DNA from: SVQP01 sp045603085
GTDB lineage: Bacteria; Bacillota; Clostridia; Oscillospirales; CAG-272
Assembly: GCA_045603085.1 (NCBI GenBank)
Contig: JAZULL010000100.1
Span: 1 to 64,000 of the forward strand
Reading direction: 5' to 3'
Length of the DNA: 64,000 bases
A program made the translations under genes and the position numbers. The stretch's first letter is position 1. Each line of letters starts with the position of its first letter. Below the pieces are notes generated by a model that saw nothing but the letters and a program-made list of their open reading frames with translations, had not been told where the DNA came from and made no database searches. Shown here in pieces: positions 26,203-34,004 of this stretch.

Positions 26203-26703
26203 ATGAATACAAACAGCAAGGGGCGTTCCCTTTTACCCATGCAGGCGCGCACGCGCGAGAAAACCCGCCCCGAAAGCGGCGGGCTTGTGCGCGGCGTTTT
26301 GTACGGTCTGGCATTTTGCGCGGTGACCGCCTTGGCATCTTTGCTTGCCGCGGCGGCTATTGCCTACGCCTCGCCCGACCCCGACGCGCTGACCCTGCCG
26401 CTGGGCTTTGGCGCAATGGTGCTGTCCTGTCTGGCGGGCGGGCTGGGCGTGGGACTTGGATGCCGCTCGGGCGTGCTGGTCAGTTCCCTGCTTTCGGGCT
26501 GTGCATTTGTGGGGCTGAGCCTTTTGCTGAGTATGTTTTTTGGCAGCGATCTGCGCCAATCCTTGACGCTGGGGCTTGGACTTGGCGCGTCCTTCGGCAT
26601 TCGCGCGGGGCTGATTGCACTCTTTTGCGCGGCGGCCATCCTGACCGCACAGATCAAGGACAAATTCTCAAACCGTCCGCACGGCAATCGACGGCATCAT
26701 TGA
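26203..26703 (+). CDS. TIGR04086/YrzE-type small membrane protein
   Basis: 166 residues with four hydrophobic segments (LAFCAVTALASLLAAAAIAY, GAMVLSCLAGGLGVGLG, LVSSLLSGCAFVGLSLLLSMFF, ASFGIRAGLIALFCAAAILTA), the spacing of the TIGR04086/YrzE family that often follows yajC in Firmicutes. An overlapping frame at 26181-26753 is spurious. Its SD is buried in the preceding hairpin with 9-nt spacing. Confidence 0.75.
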   Translation: MNTNSKGRSLLPMQARTREKTRPESGGLVRGVLYGLAFCAVTALASLLAAAAIAYASPDPDALTLPLGFGAMVLSCLAGGLGVGLGCRSGVLVSSLLSGCAFVGLSLLLSMFFGSDLRQSLTLGLGLGASFGIRAGLIALFCAAAILTAQIKDKFSNRPHGNRRHH

Positions 26704-26718
26704 TAAGGTATAAAGAAC

Positions 26719-26740
26719 GCACCTGCCTTGTGGCAGGTGC
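26719..26740. terminator. Terminator between convergent genes
   Basis: GCACCTGCC-ttgt-GGCAGGTGC followed by gctatttta; serves the gene ending at 26703 and the lipoprotein gene ending at 26747. Confidence 0.75.
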
Positions 26741-26746
26741 GCTATT

Positions 26747-27790
26747 TTATTGATCGTAATATGCAGATTCAATATCATAATCCTCAACGCGGAGGTCGCC
26801 GGGATCAAACCACAGTTCAATACCGCCACCTTCGGGGTACCAACCCTCACCGCTTGTAAGCGATCCGGGAACCTTGGGAGTGCCCCAAGCACCCAAAACG
26901 TTGCCTTCCTGTTCCTGACGGTCAATGTAACAGACCAGCATGACAACCTTGAGGTTATCCGAATCAATTCCAAGGCCGTCCAAGCTATTGACTCCCAGCT
27001 TGGCAAGTGCATCACCCGCCAAGGTTTCCCACGGAATGGCAAGCTCGGCGATCCAGCCCGTGCCGTCTTGCTTGACTTTGGTCACGCCCTTCAGGCCGCC
27101 CTCCTTGGAGGATAATACATAATCGACAGTTGACGCGGCATCGTCTTTGATGCACTGCGCGGTCAGATTCACAGAGCCGTCCTCTTGCACTCCAAAGGAA
27201 TAGAATACAGCGCGCTCATACTCACCGCTTTGGCCGAAAACTCCGCCAAGATCCAGCTGAATCTGGAAGGCGTCACCGTTGTACGTATCGGTTGCGCTGT
27301 ACGCGGGGGTTATGTCGCGCACGTCAAAGGCAATATACATATACTGAGTGTCACAGCTGACGTACATGGTAAAGCCGTCGCTCTCACCGATCTCACCCAT
27401 CCAAGGGTCAAGATTGCTCGCATCAAAGTCTTGTTTCCAGCAATCGATCCATGACCACTCACTCAGGTCACCGTCCAAGACAAGCTGGGGGGCAGGTTCA
27501 ATGCAATCGGGCGGGTAGGTGTCGGTTTCACAGCCGACCGTGTCGTCAACGGGATAATCAACGGGCGGCTCGGTCGCGATCTCTGTCCAGGTTTCGATGT
27601 CGATCGCAACGTCGGTCTGCACGTCCGGATAGGGCTCGACGGGGGGAACCAAGATCACGTCGTCACCATGATCAACGTCCACACCGTAATTTCCAAAAAT
27701 CTCCGCAATCAACCCGTTGCCCATATCACAGCCCGCAAAGCAGGTTGCGCACAGCGCAAGAAATATTCCAAATGCAACTATTTTTTTCAT
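26747..27790 (-). CDS. GLIxExFG lipoprotein with CBM9-like domain
   Basis: 347 residues. The lipobox ends at Cys21 and is followed directly by CDMGNGLIAEIFG. A Pro/Thr/Glu linker contains ETWTEIATEP. From about residue 105 a CBM9/DOMON-like beta-sandwich follows: LDGDLSEWSW, MYIAFDVRDITPAYS, YNGDAFQIQLDLG, GWIAELAIPWETL and a closing GGIELWFDPGDLRV. CBM9-like domains bind sugars, often chain ends. Last gene of a run of five lipoprotein genes, ending at a strong terminator. Carbohydrate capture at the cell surface is inference. Confidence 0.8.
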   Translation of the reverse strand: MKKIVAFGIFLALCATCFAGCDMGNGLIAEIFGNYGVDVDHGDDVILVPPVEPYPDVQTDVAIDIETWTEIATEPPVDYPVDDTVGCETDTYPPDCIEPAPQLVLDGDLSEWSWIDCWKQDFDASNLDPWMGEIGESDGFTMYVSCDTQYMYIAFDVRDITPAYSATDTYNGDAFQIQLDLGGVFGQSGEYERAVFYSFGVQEDGSVNLTAQCIKDDAASTVDYVLSSKEGGLKGVTKVKQDGTGWIAELAIPWETLAGDALAKLGVNSLDGLGIDSDNLKVVMLVCYIDRQEQEGNVLGAWGTPKVPGSLTSGEGWYPEGGGIELWFDPGDLRVEDYDIESAYYDQ

Positions 27791-27814
27791 GCAAAGCTCC
27801 TTTCTTTCCGGGGG

Positions 27815-28570
27815 TTATCCCTCGGTGGTCTCTTCAACAGCAGGTGCATCGGTCATATCCTCGACGGGCAGAGTTTCGGGCGGCATGGGATAGATATCGT
27901 CAATGTCACCCTCCGTCAGATCCCCCTCAACCGCCTCCAGATTCACGGTCAGCGACTGCATCATGACCCAGCCGTCAAGCTGTACCTCTGTCGCATTGAC
28001 GTACAGATAGACCTCGTTATAGCCAACGCTCAGAGAATCCAACGGAATTTCAAGGAAAAAGCTGTGCAGGTAGTCGCCTTGGATCGGGTCATGGCCCCCG
28101 GGAAGATCTGACCATGAAAAATCATACTTGCCGCACGCGCTGTCCGGAATGTTACATTCATAGCTGATGGCCTCGGAGTAGTAATACGCCGCATAGGCCT
28201 TGATGACCAGCGTAGCACCGGGTGCATAAGGCACCGACAACGATCCGTTCCAATCAAGCAGATCCTCATAGCTCATCAGCTCTCTGACACTGCCGTCTGC
28301 GTACGCCACGTAGGCAGTCAGATATTCCATCTCGGAAAGCTTGGGGATCACATATTCGATATCGGTCCATATTTCGGTCCACGTTTCGGGTATGGTTTCA
28401 ACAGGCATGGGTGCGGGCTCGATCGGATCGACCAACACGTCTCCACCGGGCACGTAGTTCCCTACGTTGTCTCCAAAGATCTCTGCGATCAGGCCATTGC
28501 CCATATCACAGCTGCATAGAAAGGTCAGACACAAAGCTGTCAGAATACATACTGCAATAATTCTTTTCAT
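27815..28570 (-). CDS. GLIxExFG lipoprotein with Leu-Asp-Gly-Trp beta-domain
   Basis: 251 residues. Cys21 starts CDMGNGLIAEIFG, identical over 13 residues to the downstream paralogue. The linker carries ETWTEIWTD. The body is beta-rich without a known family. Its C-terminal part (FFLEIPLDSLSVGYNEVYLY..LDGWVMMQSLTVNL) matches in pattern the end of the lipoprotein at 29348-29935. It ends with VEETTEG. SD aaaggagc; 24-26 nt from its neighbours, so probably co-transcribed. Confidence 0.72.
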   Translation of the reverse strand: MKRIIAVCILTALCLTFLCSCDMGNGLIAEIFGDNVGNYVPGGDVLVDPIEPAPMPVETIPETWTEIWTDIEYVIPKLSEMEYLTAYVAYADGSVRELMSYEDLLDWNGSLSVPYAPGATLVIKAYAAYYYSEAISYECNIPDSACGKYDFSWSDLPGGHDPIQGDYLHSFFLEIPLDSLSVGYNEVYLYVNATEVQLDGWVMMQSLTVNLEAVEGDLTEGDIDDIYPMPPETLPVEDMTDAPAVEETTEG

Positions 28571-28596
28571 ATAAGTGCTCCTTTTCTGATCGTATT

Positions 28597-29334
28597 TTAT
28601 CTGATTCCCTCGGCCTTGATAACCTCCAGCTCGCAGAAGCGGTAGGTAAATCCTGTTTGCTCATTGTGCGCCCAGAGATAGATGTGCTGTGCACCAAGCT
28701 CCAGCTCTTCGGCAGGAATCGAAACGTAGAACGCGGCCGCATACGTACCGCCCACCTGCTCTACCCGTTCTGTAATCCCGGGTGTTGCCTCGGCGGAGAA
28801 AGACTCACTGTAAACCGGCTCGGAATCCTTATCAAAGGAATAGCCGAACTGCATGTCGTCCACGCCTACCATCGCGATCCATCCGCCGTAGGAGATGGAA
28901 AGATCACCCTCCAGCACAACGCCGGCCCGATCGGGCTCGTCGCGGGTATCATCATAATAATAATTTTCGGTCATTCCTTCGCCACCGTCTAAAAATTGTA
29001 CGTCAATACAGTTGATCACGACGTATACAGCCATAGGCTCTTGTACGGGTGGCAGGGTGCAACAATCGTCTTCCCACGTTGTCTCATCACCCTCGGTCCA
29101 AATTTCGGTTTCGGTCGCGATTTCGGTCTCGGGATAGTAGTACCCGCCATGGTGATCGGGATCGGTGCACTCGCAGATAAAACGGTCGGTATCTGTGGTG
29201 GGCATCTCGATCACGGCATCAACTTCCTTGTATTGCTCTCCGAAAAGCTCTGCGATCAGTCCTCCGCTCAAATCACAGGAGGCCAGCATGACACACAGCA
29301 GTACGACTGCAAGAAAACCGGCTAATTTCTTCAT
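28597..29334 (-). CDS. GLIxExFG lipoprotein with CECTDPxHH motif
   Basis: 245 residues; start at 29334 with SD aaggagg. Cys20 begins CDLSGGLIAELFG. Shortly after comes ICECTDPDHHGGYYYP, a Cys/His-rich motif shared with the lipoprotein at 29970-30911, then a Thr/Glu linker (TETEIWTEGDETTWE). The C-terminal beta-domain contains GGWIAMVGVDDMQFGYSFD and SIPAEELELGAQHIYLWAH. No known family. It sits in the middle of the five-gene lipoprotein run. Confidence 0.72.
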   Translation of the reverse strand: MKKLAGFLAVVLLCVMLASCDLSGGLIAELFGEQYKEVDAVIEMPTTDTDRFICECTDPDHHGGYYYPETEIATETEIWTEGDETTWEDDCCTLPPVQEPMAVYVVINCIDVQFLDGGEGMTENYYYDDTRDEPDRAGVVLEGDLSISYGGWIAMVGVDDMQFGYSFDKDSEPVYSESFSAEATPGITERVEQVGGTYAAAFYVSIPAEELELGAQHIYLWAHNEQTGFTYRFCELEVIKAEGIR

Positions 29335-29347
29335 AAGCTCCTCCTTT

Positions 29348-29935
29348 TTAAGATTCTTGGGTTGTACTCGGATCGGCACTCATCTCGATCTGAATACGGT
29401 CAAACATGACCCAGCCGTCCAACGCGTGGCCTACGGCGTCCGCATGCAGAGCGATCTCGTTCTCGCCGATCATCAGCACGTCGGTCGGCACGGTCAGGTC
29501 AAAGCGGACGATAAAGTCCGCCTCCACGTCGTCGGACACCTCTCCGTCATCCTTGTTGATTCTGCGGGAGGTGACGTTATCATAGTCAACCTGTCCGTCG
29601 GGGGTTCTGTAGTAAAAATTCACGCTGTCCGATTCATTGAAAAACGCGTATCCGACAATGTGAAGTGAGCTGACGGCATCCGTACAGGTAAGGTACAAGT
29701 CCCATGGCTGTGTCGGCTCCTCTGTGACAAGCATTTCGGTCTGTCCGTCCTTGTAGGTCACCTCGACGTACACGTAGGTGGACGCCACCAGCTTGGGCAC
29801 CGGCAGATTGGGATCTGCCGTCAGGTGCACCGTGGAATCCTGCTCCTCACCCGTTTGGGGCGCAAGTGCTTGGCATCCGGTCAACAAAAGTGCGCAGATA
29901 ACGGACAAAAGCAACATATAGCGCGGTTTTTTCAT
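29348..29935 (-). CDS. Lipoprotein of the cluster lacking the GLIxExFG motif
   Basis: 195 residues; start at 29935 with SD ggag 9 nt upstream. Lipobox LTGC, Cys21, followed by QALAPQTGEEQ, so the shared motif is absent. The C-terminal part (FIVRFDLTVPTDVLMIGENEIALHA..ALDGWVMFDRIQIEM) resembles the lipoprotein at 27815-28570, which ties it to the family. It is the smallest of the five and starts 34 nt after its upstream neighbour. Confidence 0.7.
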   Translation of the reverse strand: MKKPRYMLLLSVICALLLTGCQALAPQTGEEQDSTVHLTADPNLPVPKLVASTYVYVEVTYKDGQTEMLVTEEPTQPWDLYLTCTDAVSSLHIVGYAFFNESDSVNFYYRTPDGQVDYDNVTSRRINKDDGEVSDDVEADFIVRFDLTVPTDVLMIGENEIALHADAVGHALDGWVMFDRIQIEMSADPSTTQES

Positions 29936-29969
29936 GGCGTTTATCTCCTTAGCCATGGGATTACTTTGT

Positions 29970-30911
29970 TTAATTGGGGGAAACGGCGATCATCTCATAG
30001 GGGTACAGGATCAACACCAAGGACGGATCAATACTGTACGACTTGATCTCGTTTCCGTTTTTATCCATATCTACGTAAGTAATGTCGATCACGGCGTAGA
30101 GCTTTTCTTTTGACAAGTCAAGCTCGGCAAGCGTAGCGCCCACGTTTCGCTCCAGATCCGCGATCAACAGATCCCATTTCAATCCAAACTCTGCTGTCCA
30201 GCCGATCTGCACGATCTTCGCGCCCTCGATCTGGGTCTTCACGCGCACACCGCCAATGACCGCTTTTTGATTTTCCGAGCCGTCACGGGATGTATAGAAT
30301 TTTTCCCCGTCGTCGTGCATATCGCCCGGCGCACGTACCGCCACGTCAAAGCAACCGGTTTCGCATTTCCCAAACGTGTACGACACCGGCTTCAAGGCCT
30401 CCGAGCCGGATTGACACAGCTCTCCCAGATCCAGCGTGATCACAAAATGATCTCCGTCATACGATCCTATTTCAGAATTTGCAACGGTACGGTCAGAAAC
30501 GTCAAATCCAAAATAAAGGTATTCACTATCCGTTACCGTATACACGGTAAAGCCATCCTCATCGGTCAGCTCTCCTTCGGTTGCCAGCAAATCATCCTTT
30601 GCAAACGTGCGAGAAAATGCATTCTCCACGTCATTCCAATCCGTCAGATCCTCTCCATTCGGCGTAAGCTGTTGGATATGGACATCGGGCAATGCAGGGG
30701 TGGTCACGGGATAGCCTTCATGGTGATAGGGGTCGGTGCATTCGCACTTGGTGTTCCAACCACCGTCGGTCGTGTAAATCTCGCCGACCTGGGGATCGAT
30801 CTCCAGGCTTTGGCCAAACATCTCACCAATCAGTCCTCTTGAAAAGTCACAGGAGGTCAAAACGGTCAGGCAAAGTACGGTGGATGCGAAAATACACAAT
30901 GCTCTTTTCAT
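29970..30911 (-). CDS. GLIxExFG lipoprotein with CBM9-like domain and CECTDPxHH motif
   Basis: 313 residues. Cys21 begins CDFSRGLIGEMFG. KCECTDPYHHEGYPVTT follows near residue 55, then a CBM9/DOMON-like domain: DLTDWNDVENAF, EYLYFGFDVSDRTVANS, YDGDHFVITLDLGELC, GWTAEFGLKWDLL. It combines traits of its relatives at 26747 (CBM9-like) and 28597 (CECTDP motif). First of the five lipoprotein genes, 33 nt after the GT2 gene, SD aaggagg. Confidence 0.78.
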   Translation of the reverse strand: MKRALCIFASTVLCLTVLTSCDFSRGLIGEMFGQSLEIDPQVGEIYTTDGGWNTKCECTDPYHHEGYPVTTPALPDVHIQQLTPNGEDLTDWNDVENAFSRTFAKDDLLATEGELTDEDGFTVYTVTDSEYLYFGFDVSDRTVANSEIGSYDGDHFVITLDLGELCQSGSEALKPVSYTFGKCETGCFDVAVRAPGDMHDDGEKFYTSRDGSENQKAVIGGVRVKTQIEGAKIVQIGWTAEFGLKWDLLIADLERNVGATLAELDLSKEKLYAVIDITYVDMDKNGNEIKSYSIDPSLVLILYPYEMIAVSPN

Positions 30912-30944
30912 GAGAATGCCTCCTTACAGAATATTTTTTGTTTT

Positions 30945-31658
30945 TTAGATCTTAGCCTTTTTGATTCTTCTCTTCATCTTGGTCAGATCGCGCAGCATCT
31001 TGAGTGTGTCGCGCACTAAGTTGACCGAGGATTCGCGGTGGTTGATGATCTTGACGGGAATTTCATGAATGGTCATGCCGTACTTGACCGCCCACAGAAT
31101 GGCTTCAAAGTCAAATGCGAAGCGATCCACCTCGCATCTGGGGAAGATCTTCTTGACGGCATCCTGCGTGAACGCCTTGCATCCGCACTGGGAATCCGAC
31201 AGCTTAAAGCCACCCGCAATACACAGCACCTTGATATAGGTCTTGCTGGCCAGCTTACGGATAAAGGTGTAGCCCTCGTAGCCGTCCTTGGAGAGATTGC
31301 GCGAGCCGATCACCATATCGGCCTCGGGGTGCTCCAGGAATGCATCTCTGACGCGCGCGATAACGTCTGTGCCGTAAGCCAGATCGGCATCGGTGAACAT
31401 GACGTAATCGCCCTTGGCGGCCAGCATGGCGGTGCGGACAGCATAGCCCTTGCCGCGGTTCTGCTCATAGCCAACCACACGAACCGAGGGCAGGTGCAGC
31501 TGCTCTACCAGCTTATCACAGCCGTCCTTGGAGCCGTCGTTGGCAAAAATGATCTCATAATCCTCAAAATTGGCCTGCATGTATGCGGACAGCTGTCTTG
31601 CGGTGTCCTCAATGATGCTCGACTCATTATACATGGGAATGCAAAGTGAAAATTTCAT
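30945..31658 (-). CDS. GT2 glycosyltransferase, dolichyl/polyprenyl-phosphate glycosyltransferase-like
   Basis: 237 residues. The GT-A fold starts with SLCIPMYNESSIIEDT; nucleotide-sugar binding ANDGSKDG and the DxD motif in MFTDADLAYG are visible, and later DRFAFDFEAILWAVKYG, typical of Alg5-like polyprenyl-phosphate glucosyltransferases. There is no membrane helix, so it would act at the inner leaflet on a lipid carrier. It precedes the lipoprotein genes by 33 nt and follows the rlmA-like gene by 26 nt. Confidence 0.87.
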   Translation of the reverse strand: MKFSLCIPMYNESSIIEDTARQLSAYMQANFEDYEIIFANDGSKDGCDKLVEQLHLPSVRVVGYEQNRGKGYAVRTAMLAAKGDYVMFTDADLAYGTDVIARVRDAFLEHPEADMVIGSRNLSKDGYEGYTFIRKLASKTYIKVLCIAGGFKLSDSQCGCKAFTQDAVKKIFPRCEVDRFAFDFEAILWAVKYGMTIHEIPVKIINHRESSVNLVRDTLKMLRDLTKMKRRIKKAKI

Positions 31659-31684
31659 GACGTTAATATCCTTTTTATTTTTCT

Positions 31685-32506
31685 TTATTTTCTGTATACG
31701 TAAAGCAGCATATCTACTTGGGTCGTCAAGCTTTCAAGACCGTCCAGCTTGGCGCGGTCAAGGGCGGCGGTACGCCAGTAATAGGGGGTCATGGAAAACA
31801 GCGCCTGAATGTCGTTCTGCCCCTTGACCGTGATCTCAAAGGTGATGCGGCAGGTCTCGACGTGCACAAGGTCTGTGGGCAGGTCGGCACGCTCGGCGTT
31901 CTCGTATGTGTTCTGATACATCGCCTGCTTGAGCCCCATCAGGTGTCGCTGTCCCGCTCCCAGAAGGAAGAGGTAGCCGCCGTCGGTCAGCACACGCTCA
32001 TATTCCTGCTCGGCACACGGTGCGAAGATATTGAGCACACCCTGCACGCTCGCATCTGCCACCGGCATGGCGTACACCGAGGCTACGGCATAAGCGGCGG
32101 CGTCCAGCCCCAGCCTTGCGGCATCCTTTGCGGCGCGCGCACAGCCGAATTTGGAGAGGTCAAAGCCGATCATGCGATATCCCTTGGCCGCTATGCGGTT
32201 GGAATACCAGCCCTGTCCGCAGCCCGCGTCGATCAGCGTCGCGCCTGCGGGCAGATATTTCTGCACCGTCTGTTCCAGCGCCTGGGCGGCGGGCGCGTAA
32301 TAGTCCTTTTCCAGAAAGCTTGTCCGCGCGGCTATCGCCTGCTTGGAGTCGCCTCCGGGGGCATGTCCTGCGGCGAGGTTAACGTAGCCTTCCTTGGCCA
32401 AGTCAAAGCTGTGCTTGCCGCCAAGGCAAAGCAGTCGGTTGCCGTCCACGGCAAGGCCGTTCTTGCAAACGGGACACACCAATTTATCGGTCAGTTTGTG
32501 TATCAT
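31685..32506 (-). CDS. 23S rRNA (guanine-N1) methyltransferase RlmA-like
   Basis: 273 residues. An N-terminal zinc ribbon (LVCPVCKNGL..LLCLGGKHSFD) is followed by a SAM-binding Rossmann domain with GATLIDAGCGQGWYSNRIA. AKEGYVNLA and LEKDYYAP are family hallmarks. RlmA enzymes methylate G745/G748 in 23S rRNA; the latter type affects macrolide susceptibility. It starts 2 nt after the Toprim gene stop with SD aagga. The exact nucleotide target cannot be told. Confidence 0.87.
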   Translation of the reverse strand: MIHKLTDKLVCPVCKNGLAVDGNRLLCLGGKHSFDLAKEGYVNLAAGHAPGGDSKQAIAARTSFLEKDYYAPAAQALEQTVQKYLPAGATLIDAGCGQGWYSNRIAAKGYRMIGFDLSKFGCARAAKDAARLGLDAAAYAVASVYAMPVADASVQGVLNIFAPCAEQEYERVLTDGGYLFLLGAGQRHLMGLKQAMYQNTYENAERADLPTDLVHVETCRITFEITVKGQNDIQALFSMTPYYWRTAALDRAKLDGLESLTTQVDMLLYVYRK

Positions 32507-32508
32507 GT

Positions 32509-33108
32509 TCAGTCCTTATCTTCTCTGCCCACAAGGGTGAGATATTCCTCATAGGTCATCAGCATGCGAAGCGCGTCCAACAGCGCGTTGGCACTCATAC
32601 CCGCGGGCAATCCGCAGGCGAGTGCGATCTCATCGCGGCGGGCACGGCTGTTGTCACCACCCGACAAGCCGTCGCGGTAAAAATCAGTCTTGGAGAGCGG
32701 ATTTTGGCGGTAACGCGCGTCCGCATCATTTGTCGCGTAAGGGGCAAACAGCCCACGCAGCAGGTCGGCATCCATGCCCTCCACGCCAAGCAGCCCCTGC
32801 GCACCCGGCGCGGTCTTGCGGCGTTCCTTGCCCTTGATCTGGGGCACGTACAGCTGGATCAGCCGATCCTTGGGGATCATGCCCGTGATATGCGAGCGAA
32901 TGACCTTGCCGCCGCCGTCGCTGTCGGTCAGCAGAATGATCATGCTCCTCTCGGCAAGCTTGCGGAGCAGCTTTGCCAGATCCTGATTTTTAAATATACC
33001 AAACCCCTCGGTGGAAATGATCTGCGCCTTTATGATCGAGTCCAGCTTGATCTTATCATATTTCCCTTCCACAATGACGGGGTACGGAATGACAAGCTTA
33101 TCTGCCAT
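32509..33108 (-). CDS. RNase M5-like Toprim protein
   Basis: 199 residues. A Toprim domain with the catalytic Glu in VIVEGKYDKIKL and Asp residues in LTDSDGGGKVIR, then a short C-terminal part (DUF4093-like). RNase M5 (RnmV) matures 5S rRNA in Firmicutes. I start at 33108, with aaggag 5 nt upstream, not at the GTG two codons earlier. Operon with uppP and rlmA. Function as 5S maturase is by family; some clostridial members differ. Confidence 0.78.
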   Translation of the reverse strand: MADKLVIPYPVIVEGKYDKIKLDSIIKAQIISTEGFGIFKNQDLAKLLRKLAERSMIILLTDSDGGGKVIRSHITGMIPKDRLIQLYVPQIKGKERRKTAPGAQGLLGVEGMDADLLRGLFAPYATNDADARYRQNPLSKTDFYRDGLSGGDNSRARRDEIALACGLPAGMSANALLDALRMLMTYEEYLTLVGREDKD

Positions 33109-33117
33109 AAGCACTCC

Positions 33118-33996
33118 TTAAAACAAATAGTAGCACAGCACCGCAAGTCCAAGTATGATACGGTACACGCCAAACGGCGCAAAGCCGTGCCGTGCGGAAA
33201 AATCCATTAAAAATCTGATTGCAAGGCGGGAGGTCACGTACGCGACTGTGCCTGCGACCATCAAAGCCACCGCAGCCTCGTATGGCATGCGCAGGCCGTT
33301 TTGCAGCATAAACCCGGCAAAGCCCAACGTTTTGATACCGCATGCACCCGCCATAATGGGGATGGCCATGAAAAAGGAAAACTCTGCGGCGTCCGCGCGG
33401 TCAAGTCCCAGCAGCATACCGCCAAGTATGGTGGAGCCGGAGCGCGACGTACCCGGCACCAGCGAAAGCATCTGAAATGCGCCTATACCAATTGCCTTGC
33501 CAAAGGACATCTGCCCGATATCGGTGCGCGCAGTCACCTTTCCCTTGCGGACGCGCTCGATCACAATGAACAGCACGCCGTACAGAATCAGTGCAAGTGA
33601 CACAACAAGGCCATTATACAGCAATCCGTCCATATCCTTGCCGGTCAGCCGCTCAAGGATCGGGTCTGCCAGCACACCCGCAAGACCTGCGGGAATACAG
33701 CCAACCACCACCCGCGCCCAAAGCGCAAGCGTTTTCTTTGCCGATTCCCTATCCCCGATTTTGGGAAACAGGCGGCTATGATAGGTACTCACCACCGCTA
33801 AAGCCGCGCCCAGCTGGATGGCCACCAAAAACAGCTCCCTGAATTCGGATGCGAACTGCACGTGCACGTCCGCGCCCACGTTCAGCGTCAGAAATTGCTC
33901 CAGCAGGATCAGATGTCCCGTTGAGCTGACGGGTAGCCATTCGGTCAAGCCCTCAAGTATGCCGTAGATCAGCGATTTCAGCAGTAAAATTCCCAC
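33118..33996 (-). CDS. uppP: Undecaprenyl-diphosphatase
   Basis: 292 residues, about eight membrane helices. Both BacA/UppP signatures are present: EGLTEWLPVSSTGHLIL near residue 15 and LVPGTSRSGSTI near 175. It dephosphorylates undecaprenyl pyrophosphate to recycle the lipid carrier of cell-wall synthesis and gives bacitracin tolerance. It lies in a tight minus-strand gene run, 9 nt from both neighbours. Confidence 0.95.
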   Translation of the reverse strand: MGILLLKSLIYGILEGLTEWLPVSSTGHLILLEQFLTLNVGADVHVQFASEFRELFLVAIQLGAALAVVSTYHSRLFPKIGDRESAKKTLALWARVVVGCIPAGLAGVLADPILERLTGKDMDGLLYNGLVVSLALILYGVLFIVIERVRKGKVTARTDIGQMSFGKAIGIGAFQMLSLVPGTSRSGSTILGGMLLGLDRADAAEFSFFMAIPIMAGACGIKTLGFAGFMLQNGLRMPYEAAVALMVAGTVAYVTSRLAIRFLMDFSARHGFAPFGVYRIILGLAVLCYYLF

Positions 33997-34004
33997 AAAG
34001 CTCC

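Noticed and set aside
26181..26753. 190-codon frame overlapping the YrzE-like gene
   Set aside because: It starts inside the hairpin without SD and runs through a terminator; the other frame gives a regular four-helix membrane protein with an SD.
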